DNA of 64,000 bases from Actinomycetes bacterium (GTDB lineage: Bacteria > Actinomycetota > Acidimicrobiia > IMCC26256 > PALSA-610): NCBI GenBank assembly GCA_025360585.1, contig JANYBW010000059.1, forward strand, positions 17,314 through 81,313, given 5' to 3'. Both the position numbers and the translations under genes were made by a program. The notes beneath the pieces are model-generated. The model saw nothing but the letters and a program-made list of their open reading frames with translations, was not told where the DNA came from and did no database searches. This document shows, in pieces, positions 43,581 to 53,571 of this stretch (the first letter of the stretch is position 1; the number at the start of each line of letters is the position of its first letter).

Positions 43581-45635
43581 GTGACCAAAAATGTTGCGGG
43601 TGGTGTGACGGTCGCCGAACCAGGCGCCGAACCAGGCTCCGAACCAGGCTCCGAACCAGGCGCTGAACCAGCAGCGCGGGCTCCGCGAGGCGACATCGAA
43701 GGTTTGCGAGCGATAGCGGTGCTCGCAGTCATCGCGTATCACTTCAAGTTCGCGGGGTTCAGCGGGGGCTATATCGGGGTAGACGTCTTTTTTGTCATTT
43801 CGGGATTTCTGATTACTGGGCGGCTCATCGGCCACGGCGACGAAACCCGCCGAGTGGATTTCGTTGATTTTTATGCGCGTCGGGTGCGGCGCATCTTGCC
43901 GTTGGCGACGGTGGTGATTTGTTCGACGGTGCTCGTCGCGTCGCGTTTCCAGAACCCGCTAGCGTTCGCCGGCGGCACGATTCCAGTGTCGCGAGCCGCG
44001 GCGATGTTTTTTTCCAACGTCGAACTCGCCGGACGGTCTACTTCGTATCTTGCCGAAGCGAGTCAGCCTTCGCTGTTCCAACAATTCTGGTCATTGTCGG
44101 TAGAAGAACAGTTCTATTTTGTATGGCCCGCAATTGTCGCGGTGAGCCTGTGGATTGGCCGGACTCGCAAACGCAATATTGCCACGCCGATCGTTTGCGT
44201 GCTCGTCGGCGTGTCGTTTGTGGCGTCGGTGCGAATGTCCGGATCGAATCCAATCGATGCCTTTTTTCGTTTGGAATCGCGAGCGTGGGAGTTCGGGGTC
44301 GGTGCGATCGTCGCGTTGATTGCGAATTCGTTGGTCGCGCTGCCGCAGCGTTTCGAAGCGCCGATCAGTGCTTTCGGTTTGGTCGCGGTCGGGGTTTCCA
44401 TTGTGAGCTACGGCGGTTCCACCCGGTGGCCAGGTGCGTTGGCCCTGGCACCGGTACTCGGAACCGCGCTCGTGTTGTTGGCCGGCCTTCGTCGCCAAAA
44501 TATCGTGAATCGGGCGATTGCGAACGCTCCGTTTCGTTTGGTAGGGAAGTACTCCTACGCGTTGTACCTATGGCATTGGCCGTTCGCCGTATTCACCGGA
44601 GAACGAGGCTTCCCTCGCGCGACGGTCGCGCTTGCGCTCATCGCCACGGTTGTGCTCGCGGTGGTTTCGTACCATGCGATCGAGCAGCCGTTTCGGACCT
44701 CGAAGTACTTCATCTCACGTCCGATGCTCTCGCTCGGCGTTGGGCTGACATTGGTTGCGGTTACGGTTTCAATCTCCTACATAGCGCAAGCGACCGTTGG
44801 GCCATTTGATAGTGGTCGGACCATGACGATCGCGGCTCGACGGCCTGGAGATGCTCCGGTCGCGGCGGCGTTTGTGCCGAAGAATCTTGTGCCCGCGCTC
44901 ATCAACGGAACGAGTGAAGTCGACCAAAATTCAGAGCGGAATGTCTCGTGTCGCGAAGTCACTGATTGCGGGTATGGCGATGTGAACGCCGAAACCAAGA
45001 TCGTGATCTTTGGAGATTCCCATGCCGGTCACTGGGCGCCTGCGTTGTATCGGGCCGCTCGCGAACGGGGTTGGCGAGTTGTTCGCCTCACCGCCGCGAG
45101 TTGCCCGTCGATTCAGCGTCAGAGTCCGAGCGGTAAACCTCAATCTGCATGTCAGCGTTGGGCTGCTCGACAGCGTTCGGCCATTCGATCACTGCGGCCG
45201 CGGCTCGTGATCTTGAGCAACTACATGGGCAGTTCGTTTCGCCCGACAGCATCGGCGGAGGCCGGGGTAGCGGCCGCGATCCGGGCGTTCTCAACGGACA
45301 CGAGCGTCGTGGTGTTGTCCGATACGCCGGTTGCTCCGACCAGCGTTCCTGAATGCCTGGCCCGCCATCTCAATTCAGCGCGTGCGTGCGAACCGAAGGT
45401 TTCGCAGCCGCGGTTGGGCCAATACAACCGGTGGCTGCGGGCCAACGTCGAGGCCGCGGGTGGCATATTTATCAACGTGTTACCGATACTTTGCACCGAC
45501 CTTCGGTGCCCCGCGATCGCGGGCAACGTGTTGGTGTATCGCGACAAAATTCACATCACGACCGCCTTTGCACAGTCGCGCTCCGGAGATCTGGTTGCGT
45601 TGTTAGTCCGGAGCGTTCCTAGGCTGATCGCTTGA
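43581..45635 (+). CDS. Acyltransferase-3 family protein with SGNH domain
   Basis: This membrane protein of about 684 residues has an N-terminal acyltransferase-3 domain with about ten TM segments (start IEGLRAIAVLAVIAYHF with catalytic-type His, VDVFFVISGFLITGRL) and a C-terminal SGNH-like domain (IFGDSHAGHW near residue 475 and DKIHIT near 655). Such OafA/YrhL-like proteins acylate cell-wall or surface polysaccharides. I place the start at GTG 43581. A TACACT box lies 6-11 bases upstream, so a leaderless start is possible, but the start is uncertain. A 12-bp repeat encodes an EPGA/S-rich N-terminus. Confidence 0.8.
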   Translation: MTKNVAGGVTVAEPGAEPGSEPGSEPGAEPAARAPRGDIEGLRAIAVLAVIAYHFKFAGFSGGYIGVDVFFVISGFLITGRLIGHGDETRRVDFVDFYARRVRRILPLATVVICSTVLVASRFQNPLAFAGGTIPVSRAAAMFFSNVELAGRSTSYLAEASQPSLFQQFWSLSVEEQFYFVWPAIVAVSLWIGRTRKRNIATPIVCVLVGVSFVASVRMSGSNPIDAFFRLESRAWEFGVGAIVALIANSLVALPQRFEAPISAFGLVAVGVSIVSYGGSTRWPGALALAPVLGTALVLLAGLRRQNIVNRAIANAPFRLVGKYSYALYLWHWPFAVFTGERGFPRATVALALIATVVLAVVSYHAIEQPFRTSKYFISRPMLSLGVGLTLVAVTVSISYIAQATVGPFDSGRTMTIAARRPGDAPVAAAFVPKNLVPALINGTSEVDQNSERNVSCREVTDCGYGDVNAETKIVIFGDSHAGHWAPALYRAARERGWRVVRLTAASCPSIQRQSPSGKPQSACQRWAARQRSAIRSLRPRLVILSNYMGSSFRPTASAEAGVAAAIRAFSTDTSVVVLSDTPVAPTSVPECLARHLNSARACEPKVSQPRLGQYNRWLRANVEAAGGIFINVLPILCTDLRCPAIAGNVLVYRDKIHITTAFAQSRSGDLVALLVRSVPRLIA
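43617..43670. repeat. 12-bp tandem repeat encoding EPGA/EPGS
   Basis: Four full copies of a GAACCAGGCNCC-type unit and a partial fifth lie in frame near the N-terminus of the acyltransferase gene. The unit is a multiple of three, so copy-number change would alter only the linker length. Confidence 0.85.
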
Positions 45636-45735
45636 CTCCACTACACGATTTTGCGATGACGCGTGGTCGCTGGCCACTTCAGGGCAATGTTTCACCGGGA
45701 TTTGCTACTACCCAATTTTGGAGACGGGTCTGGTC

Positions 45736-46950
45736 ATGAATCCATACGACGCGTTGCGTTCGGTTGTTCGTTTCAATTCGATTGAGCGCGATCGCATCAA
45801 ACGCAGGTTGGCGCGCGCGGCGTCGGTTGCTGATCTGCGCGGCATCGCCAAACGCAGATTGCCAGGTGGGGTCTTCGATTACATCGACGGTGGAGCCGAA
45901 GACGAACGCACCCTGAGCGCCAACGTGAGCGCGTTTGAACGCGTGACGTATCGGCCCCGAGTGTTGCGCGGCCTCAATGCAATCGATACGGGAACAACGT
46001 TGTTGGGAAAGCCACTCGCGTACCCATTGGTGCTCGCGCCGACCGGGTTTACGCGTATCGCTGATCCGCAAGGCGAACTTGCGGTCGCTCGCGCTGCCCA
46101 GCGAGCAGGGTTGCCGTACACGCTGTCGACACTCAGCACGCGCTCGATCGAAGAAGTGCGCGCCGCGAGTAACGGTCGGCTCTGGTTTCAAGTGTACGCC
46201 TGGCGCGATCGTGGCCTCGTGCAAGAAATGATCGAACGGGCGGCGCACGAACGCTACGAAGCATTGGTATTGACGGTCGATACTGCGGTCTTTGGCCGTC
46301 GTGAACGCGATGTGCGTCGCGGCTTTTCGTTGCCTCCGACTATTGGGCCGCGCACGATCGTCGACGGTGCGTTGCATCCGTCGTGGACTTGGGATTTTGT
46401 ACGCAGCGATCCGATTCGGTTCGCGAACGTGGTCGGCCGCGACGTTGGCGATGGCGCGTCGCCGGTGAATCTTTCGGATTACATCAACACGCAGTTTGAT
46501 CCTTCGTTGTCCTGGCAGGATGTCGATTGGCTGCGATCAGTGTGGGATGGTCCCATCGTCTTGAAAGGGATTCAGAGCATTGACGATGCCATCCTCGCTG
46601 CGGACACGGGCGTCGAGGCGATCGCGTTATCCAATCACGGTGGACGTCAACTCGATGGTGCCCCGGCAGCATTTGATCTGGTGGGTCCCGTCGCTGATGC
46701 GGTGGGCGGCCGCATCGAAATTATTTGCGATGGTGGCGTGAGACGCGGCAGCGACATCCTCAAGGCAGTAGCAGCAGGTGCGGATGCGGTCATGGCTGGC
46801 CGCGCGTATCTCTACGGCCTCGGTGCTGCGGGTGAGGCCGGCGTCGATTGCGTGCTCGATTGGTTCCGTAACGATCTCGTGCGCACCATGAACCTGCTTG
46901 GCACTGGTTCAATCAAAGAACTTGATCGAACTGTGCTGAACTTCAATTGA
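45736..46950 (+). CDS. FMN-dependent alpha-hydroxy-acid oxidase/dehydrogenase
   Basis: This protein of about 404 residues has family signatures FDYIDGGAEDERTL near residue 48, ALSNHGGRQLDGAPAAF near 296 and CDGGVRRGSDILKAVAAGAD near 332. It oxidises an alpha-hydroxy acid (glycolate, lactate, mandelate or a longer one) to the 2-oxo acid. The next gene's start overlaps its end or follows by two bases. The ATG at 45736 is chosen over a TTG at 45718. Confidence 0.93.
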   Translation: MNPYDALRSVVRFNSIERDRIKRRLARAASVADLRGIAKRRLPGGVFDYIDGGAEDERTLSANVSAFERVTYRPRVLRGLNAIDTGTTLLGKPLAYPLVLAPTGFTRIADPQGELAVARAAQRAGLPYTLSTLSTRSIEEVRAASNGRLWFQVYAWRDRGLVQEMIERAAHERYEALVLTVDTAVFGRRERDVRRGFSLPPTIGPRTIVDGALHPSWTWDFVRSDPIRFANVVGRDVGDGASPVNLSDYINTQFDPSLSWQDVDWLRSVWDGPIVLKGIQSIDDAILAADTGVEAIALSNHGGRQLDGAPAAFDLVGPVADAVGGRIEIICDGGVRRGSDILKAVAAGADAVMAGRAYLYGLGAAGEAGVDCVLDWFRNDLVRTMNLLGTGSIKELDRTVLNFN

Positions 46951-46952
46951 AG

Positions 46953-47822
46953 ATGCCCAAGCTTGGCATCGTGACCCCTGTGCTCACCTTGTTGCCCGGT
47001 TCGCACGCGCAATGGGAGGTCGATGGCACGATCGGCGACGTTGTAGCGATCGCAGTTGCTGCGGAAACATTGGGTTTTCACCATCTCACGGGTAGCGAAC
47101 ACGTTGGGATTCCCACTGCGGTCGCGGCGGTTCGTGGCGCGCGATACTGGGATCCGTTGGCAACCTTCGGTTACATCGCGGCGCATACCCAAAAGATCCG
47201 GCTCGCAACCCATGTGCTCGTGCTCGGATATCACCACCCTCTCGAAATCGTTAAGCGTTACGGCACACTGGATCGAATTTGCAATGGTCGGCTCGTACTC
47301 GGGGTCGGGGTCGGTTCACTCGAAGAGGAATTTGATCTTCTGGAGGCTCCGTTTGGCGATCGTGGCGATCGTGCAGACGAAGCAATGCGCGCCCTACGCG
47401 AGTGCTTCGGCCGCGCAACCCCGGAATTTCATGGCGCGTACTACAACTTCGACGACTTCGTCATTGATCCGTGCGGCATCCAAACCGACGTACCTTTGTG
47501 GGTAGGTGGCCGCACCATGCGGTCGTTGCGACGTGCCATCGAGCTGGGCGATGGGTGGGCGCCGTTCGGATTACGGACGGCCGAAATCGCCGAGATGATT
47601 GAACGCGCTCGCGACACCGAAGCCTGGCGGCGGCGCGCAAAAGCACCTGAAATCATTCTCCAGAACGAACGGCCGCTCGATCCCTCAGGCGAACCTGATC
47701 GCATGCGCGAACAAATCGCGCGCATGATCGATGCGGGTGCCACCGCGATCAATACGCGTTTTGTGCATCACTCCCGCGACCACTACATCGAACAGATGAC
47801 CGCACTGCGAGAACTGGTGTAG
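46953..47822 (+). CDS. LLM-class F420-dependent oxidoreductase
   Basis: This luciferase-like family protein of about 289 residues has MPKLGIVTPVLTLLPG as its first strand, TLGFHHLTGSEHV near residue 34 and the GRLVLGVGVGSLEEEFDLL block near 110. It lies two bases after the alpha-hydroxy-acid oxidase stop, so the two are cotranscribed. F420 use is family inference; FMN cannot be excluded. A TTG at 46947 is an alternative start. Confidence 0.85.
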   Translation: MPKLGIVTPVLTLLPGSHAQWEVDGTIGDVVAIAVAAETLGFHHLTGSEHVGIPTAVAAVRGARYWDPLATFGYIAAHTQKIRLATHVLVLGYHHPLEIVKRYGTLDRICNGRLVLGVGVGSLEEEFDLLEAPFGDRGDRADEAMRALRECFGRATPEFHGAYYNFDDFVIDPCGIQTDVPLWVGGRTMRSLRRAIELGDGWAPFGLRTAEIAEMIERARDTEAWRRRAKAPEIILQNERPLDPSGEPDRMREQIARMIDAGATAINTRFVHHSRDHYIEQMTALRELV

Positions 47823-47832
47823 CGCGGCGCGT

Positions 47833-49056
47833 TTACGCAACCTTGCGGCGTGCCGCCTTGCGCAGCGCGGCGTTCGCGTTCGGCGGCAACTCCGTGAGCG
47901 GCTCAGCAATTTCTTGCACCGTCGGCCCGTACTGTGCGGCCAGGGGTGCGAGTGCGTCGAGATCGAAGTCGTACAGCTTCGCCGCGTTGCCTGCGAGCAC
48001 ATTGCGGAGCTCGGCTTCCGGAACTCCAGCAAATACAGCCCGTAATGTTTCGCGCGTGAACGGCGTGGTGCCCTCATCGTGCGGATAATCACTGCCCCAC
48101 ATGAATCGTCCGGGGCCCATAACCGTGTGCGCTTCCCAATCTGGCGCGGCGGGGAAACTTGCGCCGACCCAACAGTTCTGTTGAAAGTATTCGGTGGCGG
48201 AACGCGCAAGCGCGCTGCTGGTGTCGTACTTGAGCTCACCAATCGAGCCACCGCGAACGCTCTTGATGACGTAGTCGAGATGAGTGAGCATCGGCGGAAA
48301 TGCCGCGGCACCATTTTCGGTGATCGCGAACTTCAAACGCGGAAAACGATCGAAGACACCAGATAGCAACATGTGCACAAACGGACGCATCCCATAGAAG
48401 GGGAGTTCCGTGACCATCAACATGGGCGTTGCCGCGAACTTGCCGTAGTCCGGCGAGCCGGTTCCGCCGTGGAGGTGTACCGGAATGTCGAGATCCTGCA
48501 ATACCGCCCACAGTCGGTCGTAGTCCGGGTGATACAGCGGCTTGACCCACTTCACATCTGGCGCGACGGTCGGTAACAACACACCACCACGGAGACCGTG
48601 TTCTTTGATCCACGTTGCATCGGCAATGGAATCATCGATGTCGTTGACGAAAATCTGGCCGATACCAGCGCGTTGCGCAGGTTTACGACCACAGAAATCA
48701 ACCATCCAACGATTGTGCGCGTGCACGCCAGCTCGACGGTATTCGTAATCCTCAGCCTTCGGCGGCCCCGCGAACAATACGAAGCCGGGATAAAAGGGGG
48801 GAACCGTGTTGGGAAACAACACTTCGCCCACGACGCCTTCGGCGAGTTGGTCCGCATCGCGGCGATCGTCGTCCCAGTTGCGGATGCGCAGATCGGTGTC
48901 GCGCAAATCCTTCCAGGGGTTTTTGTACTTCCCGCGCCAGGCATCGAAATCTTCGACGTATTTCGCGTCGAGGTACCCGCGGTACGTTTCGTGGTTCGCT
49001 CCGGCGTGGCAATCAGCCGAGATCAGGGTGTATCGCTCGCTCGTGGATTCAGCCAT
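47833..49056 (-). CDS. Amidohydrolase family protein
   Basis: This 407-residue PF04909-like protein has LISADCHAGANHETY near residue 12, PFVHMLLSGVFDRFPRLKFA near 226 and MWGSDYPHDEGTTPFT near 318, with a conserved Asp. It belongs to the same superfamily as the gene at 41.8 kb but is diverged. It is convergent with the LLM gene and diverges from the SBP gene at 49.4 kb. Substrate unknown. Confidence 0.9.
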   Translation of the reverse strand: MAESTSERYTLISADCHAGANHETYRGYLDAKYVEDFDAWRGKYKNPWKDLRDTDLRIRNWDDDRRDADQLAEGVVGEVLFPNTVPPFYPGFVLFAGPPKAEDYEYRRAGVHAHNRWMVDFCGRKPAQRAGIGQIFVNDIDDSIADATWIKEHGLRGGVLLPTVAPDVKWVKPLYHPDYDRLWAVLQDLDIPVHLHGGTGSPDYGKFAATPMLMVTELPFYGMRPFVHMLLSGVFDRFPRLKFAITENGAAAFPPMLTHLDYVIKSVRGGSIGELKYDTSSALARSATEYFQQNCWVGASFPAAPDWEAHTVMGPGRFMWGSDYPHDEGTTPFTRETLRAVFAGVPEAELRNVLAGNAAKLYDFDLDALAPLAAQYGPTVQEIAEPLTELPPNANAALRKAARRKVA

Positions 49057-49367
49057 ATTCCAACTCTAGCGATCAGTTATGCGATGAATTCATACGTTGC
49101 GAACGTCGTAGCGACACTTCCAGACGCCTGGCCATCGCCGCGAACATGTGGTCGCCGCGGTCGGTCTCGCGAACGGCAATCGATGCTGCGACGGCCATGA
49201 TGAATCCTGCGTAACTCGCGCGCCGGTACTCAGCATCGCGAGACGAAAGGGCAGGAACGCGCGACGGGGCAGATGTTGCTATGGTCAGTTCCGATTCATT
49301 TTGGGTTCGTCGCCATCTGCACACGTGTACTGGCTCGTTCCCTATCAGCTGGTCCAGGAGGAAACCC
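49057..49367. other. Intergenic region, no clear gene
   Basis: These 311 bases separate the divergent amidohydrolase and solute-binding-protein genes. A minus-strand open frame exists (from about 49549 to 49073) but overlaps the SBP gene and lacks a ribosome site, so I do not call it. The palindrome ACACGTGT lies at about 49321. Promoters for both flanking genes are expected here. Confidence 0.5.
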
Positions 49368-50744
49368 ATGCGTGTACGCAAGTTTGTCGTCTCGGTCGCG
49401 GTACTCAGTCTCACTGCTGCAGCCTGCGCGAACTCGAGTTCGACGACACCGGCCAAATCGACCAAAGCGCCGAGTGGCGGATCAACGACTTCCGCCGGTG
49501 CCGCGGACTTCAACAAGCACGTGGCGCGCCCCGGCGTGAAGGGCGTCACCTACAAGACGATTCGCGTCGCGGTAATTACGGCAAAGACAAATCCGATCGG
49601 CGGGCGGTATCACGAATACATCGACGGTATTAAGGCGTATTTCAAAGTCATCAACGACAAAGGTGGCATCTACGGCCGTACGCTCGAAGTGGTAGCGGAT
49701 CGCGACGATTTCGTGGGCACGCTCAATGTGCAGATGACCACTGCGAGCCTCGCCGACGACAACGCGTTCGCCACATTCGAAGCGACGCAGCAACTCGGTG
49801 GCGCGGACATGCTTGCGAAAGCGGGCATGCCGACCTTTCTTTGGAACATTCCTGCCGAATCTGCGAGCACTCCGAAATCTGATCACAGCAACATTTTCGG
49901 AAGCAATCCGTCTATCTGCTTCAACTGCCCTGGCCCGCTCAATCAGTGGCTGGCAGTGAAAAATGGCTTCACGAAAATCGGCATCATTGGATACGGCGTG
50001 TCGGCATCTTCGAAACTCTGTGCCGAGGGCCAGCGCGATGCCTACAAGAAGTACACCCACGGCAAAGCGGAAGTCGTCTTCTTCGATGAGTCACTCGGCT
50101 TTGCGGCCGACGTTTCCGCGGACGTTGCGGCGATGAAGGCCAAAGGGGTTCAGTACGTAAACACCTGTATGGATACCAACGAAGTCATCAAGTTGCAAAA
50201 AGAAATGAAGAAGCAAGGCCTGAATGCGATTCAGAACCTCCCGAATGCTTACGACCACAATTTTGTTCGTGAAAACGCCACGTTGTTCGAAGGGAACTTC
50301 ATCGAACCCTTGTATGCCCCATGGGAAACCAACCCACAGTCGCCGGCCACGATCGAGTATCTCGACAAAATCAAGGCAATAACGAAAGACCCGGTCGAGC
50401 TCACCCAATTTGGCTGGATTGAAGCGATGCAGTTTGTCGACGGCCTCAAAGGCGCGGGCCCCGAATTTACGCAACAGAAGGTCATTGACTATCTCAATAC
50501 CCTGACTGCGTGGAACGGACAAGGTCTCGTGCCTCCGGTCGATTTCACGACGGCTCACATCAATCCACAATCTCATCCCGAAGCGCGAGCCAAGACGCAG
50601 TGCCAGCCGATTATGCAAATCAAGGGCGGCAAGTTTGTGTTGTACGAAACTCCTGCGGATAAGCCGTTTACTTGTTTCGATACCAGCAAGGGTTCTGAAC
50701 AAACGCCTGTATACAAGTCGTTCGCTCCAGGCGGCGTTGGGTAG
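49368..50744 (+). CDS. Solute-binding lipoprotein of second Liv-type importer
   Basis: This lipoprotein of about 458 residues begins MRVRKFVVSVAVLSLTAAAC (lipobox Cys20), then a Ser/Thr/Pro/Lys linker, then the mature domain starting VTYKTIRVAVITAKTNPIGG. A strong GGAGGAAACC ribosome site precedes the ATG. A longer in-frame reading from 49281 lacks one. It binds an unknown ligand for the LivHM-LivG-LivF importer. It resembles the amino-acid-binding type I family, with the periplasmic motif KGGIYGRTLEVVAD near residue 95. Confidence 0.93.
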   Translation: MRVRKFVVSVAVLSLTAAACANSSSTTPAKSTKAPSGGSTTSAGAADFNKHVARPGVKGVTYKTIRVAVITAKTNPIGGRYHEYIDGIKAYFKVINDKGGIYGRTLEVVADRDDFVGTLNVQMTTASLADDNAFATFEATQQLGGADMLAKAGMPTFLWNIPAESASTPKSDHSNIFGSNPSICFNCPGPLNQWLAVKNGFTKIGIIGYGVSASSKLCAEGQRDAYKKYTHGKAEVVFFDESLGFAADVSADVAAMKAKGVQYVNTCMDTNEVIKLQKEMKKQGLNAIQNLPNAYDHNFVRENATLFEGNFIEPLYAPWETNPQSPATIEYLDKIKAITKDPVELTQFGWIEAMQFVDGLKGAGPEFTQQKVIDYLNTLTAWNGQGLVPPVDFTTAHINPQSHPEARAKTQCQPIMQIKGGKFVLYETPADKPFTCFDTSKGSEQTPVYKSFAPGGVG

Positions 50745-50785
50745 ACGCTGTCGATAGCGGCCGTTCGCGTACTTGACAATCCCGC

Positions 50786-52816
50786 ATGGATAATTTTTTT
50801 GGTGGTTTGACCGACGGTGTCGCGTTCGGTTCGGTCTATGCGTTGTTGGCGATCGGCCTTGTGCTCGCCTACAAGACGTCGGGTGTTTTCAATATTGCGT
50901 TTGGTGTGCAGGCATACGCCTCAGGTGCGTTGTTCTACGTGCTGCACACCAAGCACGATGTCAACGCGTTTGTAGCGTTTATCGCTGCCGTTGTTGTGAT
51001 GGCACCCCTCCTCGGGATCGTGTTGGATCGGGTGTTGTTTCGATTTCTCCGCGGCGCGCCGGAGATCAATCGTTTGATCACTGCGCTGGGTCTGTTGGTC
51101 GCGATCCCCGGGCTCGTGCAGTTGAAGTTCGATCAGACGCAGGCGACGAGTGCGAAGGGCGTGGTGCCCAACGGCGACACCGTGTATTCATGGGGACCAG
51201 CACACCTAACCCGAGATCAAATCGCAATCATTGTCGCAATGGCGTTGGTCGCGATTGGGATCACGCTGCTCTTTCGCTATTCGCCGCTCGGATTGCGGAT
51301 GCGCGCCGTGGTGGAGAGCCCGCGCATGGCGGAGCTTGCAGGTGTGAATAGCAATCGGATCAGCATGGCGTCGTGGATGCTCACGAGTTTTGTCGCCGGT
51401 CTGGCGGGCGTGCTGCTGCCGCAGATCACCGGCAATCAAGTCGTTGATGTGTATTACACAACGCTCGTGACCGCCGCGATTGTTGCTGCGGTGCTCGCGT
51501 CGCTCACGAGCGTGCCGCTTGCCGTTGCCGCAGGTCTCGGGCTGGGTGTCGTGCAGGAATGGCTCAATCGTTTCTTGCCGACAAACAGCATTGTCGCGAG
51601 CAATATCCGCCCCGGGTTGCCGTTCATCTCATTGTTTTTGGTGTTGGCGCTCGATCCGCGGCTGCGCCGGATTCGAAGCGCGAGCGACCCACTTGCGGGT
51701 GTCGATCCTCCGCCAGTCGCGGCGATTGCGGCGACCCGGACGCGCAACGCTGCGAGGGGCACGAGGCTGTTCTGGCTCATCGCTGGGCTTGGCTACCTGT
51801 ATTACGTGATGGGTCACGGCAATGCGAGCGTCGTCGACGACGCGGTGCGCATCGCAATCTACGCGATTCTGTTTTGTTCCATCGTGGTGGCCACTGGCCT
51901 CGGTGGTCAGCTGCCGTTGGCGCAAGCAACGTTTGCGGGCATCGGTGGCGCGGTGAGTTCCCAGCTTGCTACCCAGCAGGGATTGTCCGTGATCGTGACG
52001 ATCCTGATTGGCGCGGGAGTAGCTGCGGTGATCGGCATGGTCATGTCGCTGCCCGCGTTGCGTTTGGGGGGAATCTTCCTCACGCTCTTCACGTTTGGAT
52101 TCGCACTTGCGTTTGAAAGTGTTTTCGTAAAGTTTGGTTGGGTCACCGGTGGGTTGTTCCCAGAAGCTTCGCCGCGTCCGGCCATTGGCCCGATTGATTT
52201 TGGCAACGATCATTCGTTTCTCGTGATGTGCCTAGTTGTGTTTGGCGTGGTCGCGACCATTGTGGTGCTGGTACGCGGTGGCACGACGGGCCGGTTCTTG
52301 AGTGCAGTGCGCGGCAGCGAAACTGCCGCCGCCTCGATTGGAATTAGCGCGGCGCGCGCTCGCATCGTGACCTTCGGGCTCGCGGCAGGCATTGCGGGGC
52401 TCGGCGGCGGACTCCTCACGAGTTACGAAGGCCACTACAGCGCAACGAATTGGCAAACGTTTATCGGGTTATTCTGGCTGGTGATCGTGGTGACGATTGG
52501 CCCTCGAACGATCGACGGCGCGCTCCAAGCCGCGTTTGTGTTCGTGTTGTTTCAAAAGCGGGTCTTGCCAGTGTGGTTGCCGTGGTTGTTGAATCACGTG
52601 CAACCGTTTTGGAAGATCAACGCGCTGCCATCGGCGGTGCAGTTCATCTTCTTTGGTCTGGGTGCGGTGACCTACGCCAAACACCCTGAGGGAATCCTCG
52701 AATTCAATAAGCGCAACGCGATGGGGACCTTCCAGCGATTGACGCACCGGAGTCAAGGCGGCAACGACTCCACTATCGAGGGCCCGATGAGTTCTCACGG
52801 AGCAGCCGCGTCATGA
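50786..52816 (+). CDS. Fused LivH-LivM permease
   Basis: This 676-residue protein fuses two permease domains: LivH-like residues about 5-285 (GLTDGVAFGSVYALLAIGLVLAY, cited in part) and LivM-like about 320-630 (GLGGQLPLAQATFAGIG, MSLPALRLGGIFLTLFTF). Unlike the earlier LivHMG fusion it stops before an ATPase. The C-terminal tail (residues about 640-676) is hydrophilic. The start codon at 50786 lies 42 bases after the SBP stop. Together with SBP, LivG and LivF it forms a full importer. Confidence 0.93.
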   Translation: MDNFFGGLTDGVAFGSVYALLAIGLVLAYKTSGVFNIAFGVQAYASGALFYVLHTKHDVNAFVAFIAAVVVMAPLLGIVLDRVLFRFLRGAPEINRLITALGLLVAIPGLVQLKFDQTQATSAKGVVPNGDTVYSWGPAHLTRDQIAIIVAMALVAIGITLLFRYSPLGLRMRAVVESPRMAELAGVNSNRISMASWMLTSFVAGLAGVLLPQITGNQVVDVYYTTLVTAAIVAAVLASLTSVPLAVAAGLGLGVVQEWLNRFLPTNSIVASNIRPGLPFISLFLVLALDPRLRRIRSASDPLAGVDPPPVAAIAATRTRNAARGTRLFWLIAGLGYLYYVMGHGNASVVDDAVRIAIYAILFCSIVVATGLGGQLPLAQATFAGIGGAVSSQLATQQGLSVIVTILIGAGVAAVIGMVMSLPALRLGGIFLTLFTFGFALAFESVFVKFGWVTGGLFPEASPRPAIGPIDFGNDHSFLVMCLVVFGVVATIVVLVRGGTTGRFLSAVRGSETAAASIGISAARARIVTFGLAAGIAGLGGGLLTSYEGHYSATNWQTFIGLFWLVIVVTIGPRTIDGALQAAFVFVLFQKRVLPVWLPWLLNHVQPFWKINALPSAVQFIFFGLGAVTYAKHPEGILEFNKRNAMGTFQRLTHRSQGGNDSTIEGPMSSHGAAAS

Positions 52817-53571
52817 CGTTGTTCGAAGCGCGCGACGTCTCAAAAAAATTCGCGGGAATCATGGCACTCGACAACGTTTCAATCGACGTCAATGATGGCG
52901 AAATTGTCGGGCTTGTTGGGCCGAATGGTGCGGGAAAAACGACCTTCTTCAACTGTCTGCTCGGATTGTTGAAACCCGACGGGGGCACGATTACGTTCGA
53001 CGGCGCGGAGCTCAGCCGAGTGCCCACGCATCGACGAGCACGCATCGGGATAGGGCGAACATTTCAACGCATCGAACTGTTTTCGGGCATGTCGGTTCGT
53101 GAACACCTGCTGGTCGCGGAACGCGCTCGGCGCGGCGATGGGCGGCTCTGGAAAGATGTCATTGGTATGGGCCGACCGCGCCCCGATGAACTTGCGCGCG
53201 TTGATGCAATGCTCGAATTGCTCGGCCTCACCGCCGAGGCAGACCGTCCGGTCGAGATGCTGAGCCTCGGGCGCGCAAGAGTCGTGGAACTGGCCCGGGC
53301 GCTCATGATCGAGCCGAAATTGTTGCTGCTCGACGAACCATCATCGGGGCTTGATCACGCCGAGACGGCCGAGATCGCCGAAAAGCTACGCGAGGTGAAT
53401 CGCGAGCGAGGTACTGCGATTTTGATTGTCGAACACGACATGCCGATGGTTCGGTCATTAGTCAGCCGTGTGTTCGTGCTCGATTTCGGTCGGCTGATCG
53501 CTTCGGGTTCCGTCGATGAGGTGTTCGATGACGACGCAGTTCGTAAGGCGTACATCGGGGACAACAACTAA
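52813..53571 (+). CDS. livG: LivG-type ABC transporter ATPase
   Basis: This 252-residue ATPase has Walker A GPNGAGKTT near residue 36, a signature region reading LSLGRARVVELARAL, Walker B LLLLDEPSSGLDH and switch His in VEHDMPMVRSL. The ATG overlaps the permease stop by four bases. Order SBP-LivHM-LivG-LivF is that of branched-chain amino-acid importers, but the actual substrate is unknown. Confidence 0.93.
   Translation: MTLFEARDVSKKFAGIMALDNVSIDVNDGEIVGLVGPNGAGKTTFFNCLLGLLKPDGGTITFDGAELSRVPTHRRARIGIGRTFQRIELFSGMSVREHLLVAERARRGDGRLWKDVIGMGRPRPDELARVDAMLELLGLTAEADRPVEMLSLGRARVVELARALMIEPKLLLLDEPSSGLDHAETAEIAEKLREVNRERGTAILIVEHDMPMVRSLVSRVFVLDFGRLIASGSVDEVFDDDAVRKAYIGDNN

Noticed and set aside
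49073..49549. A minus-strand 158-residue protein between amidohydrolase and SBP genes
   Set aside because: It overlaps the well-supported SBP gene, has no ribosome site and resembles no family.
50774..50803. Promoter with TTGACA before the LivHM start
   Set aside because: Spacing from TTGACA to the next TA-rich box is about 11 bases, too short, and the box lies inside the coding region.
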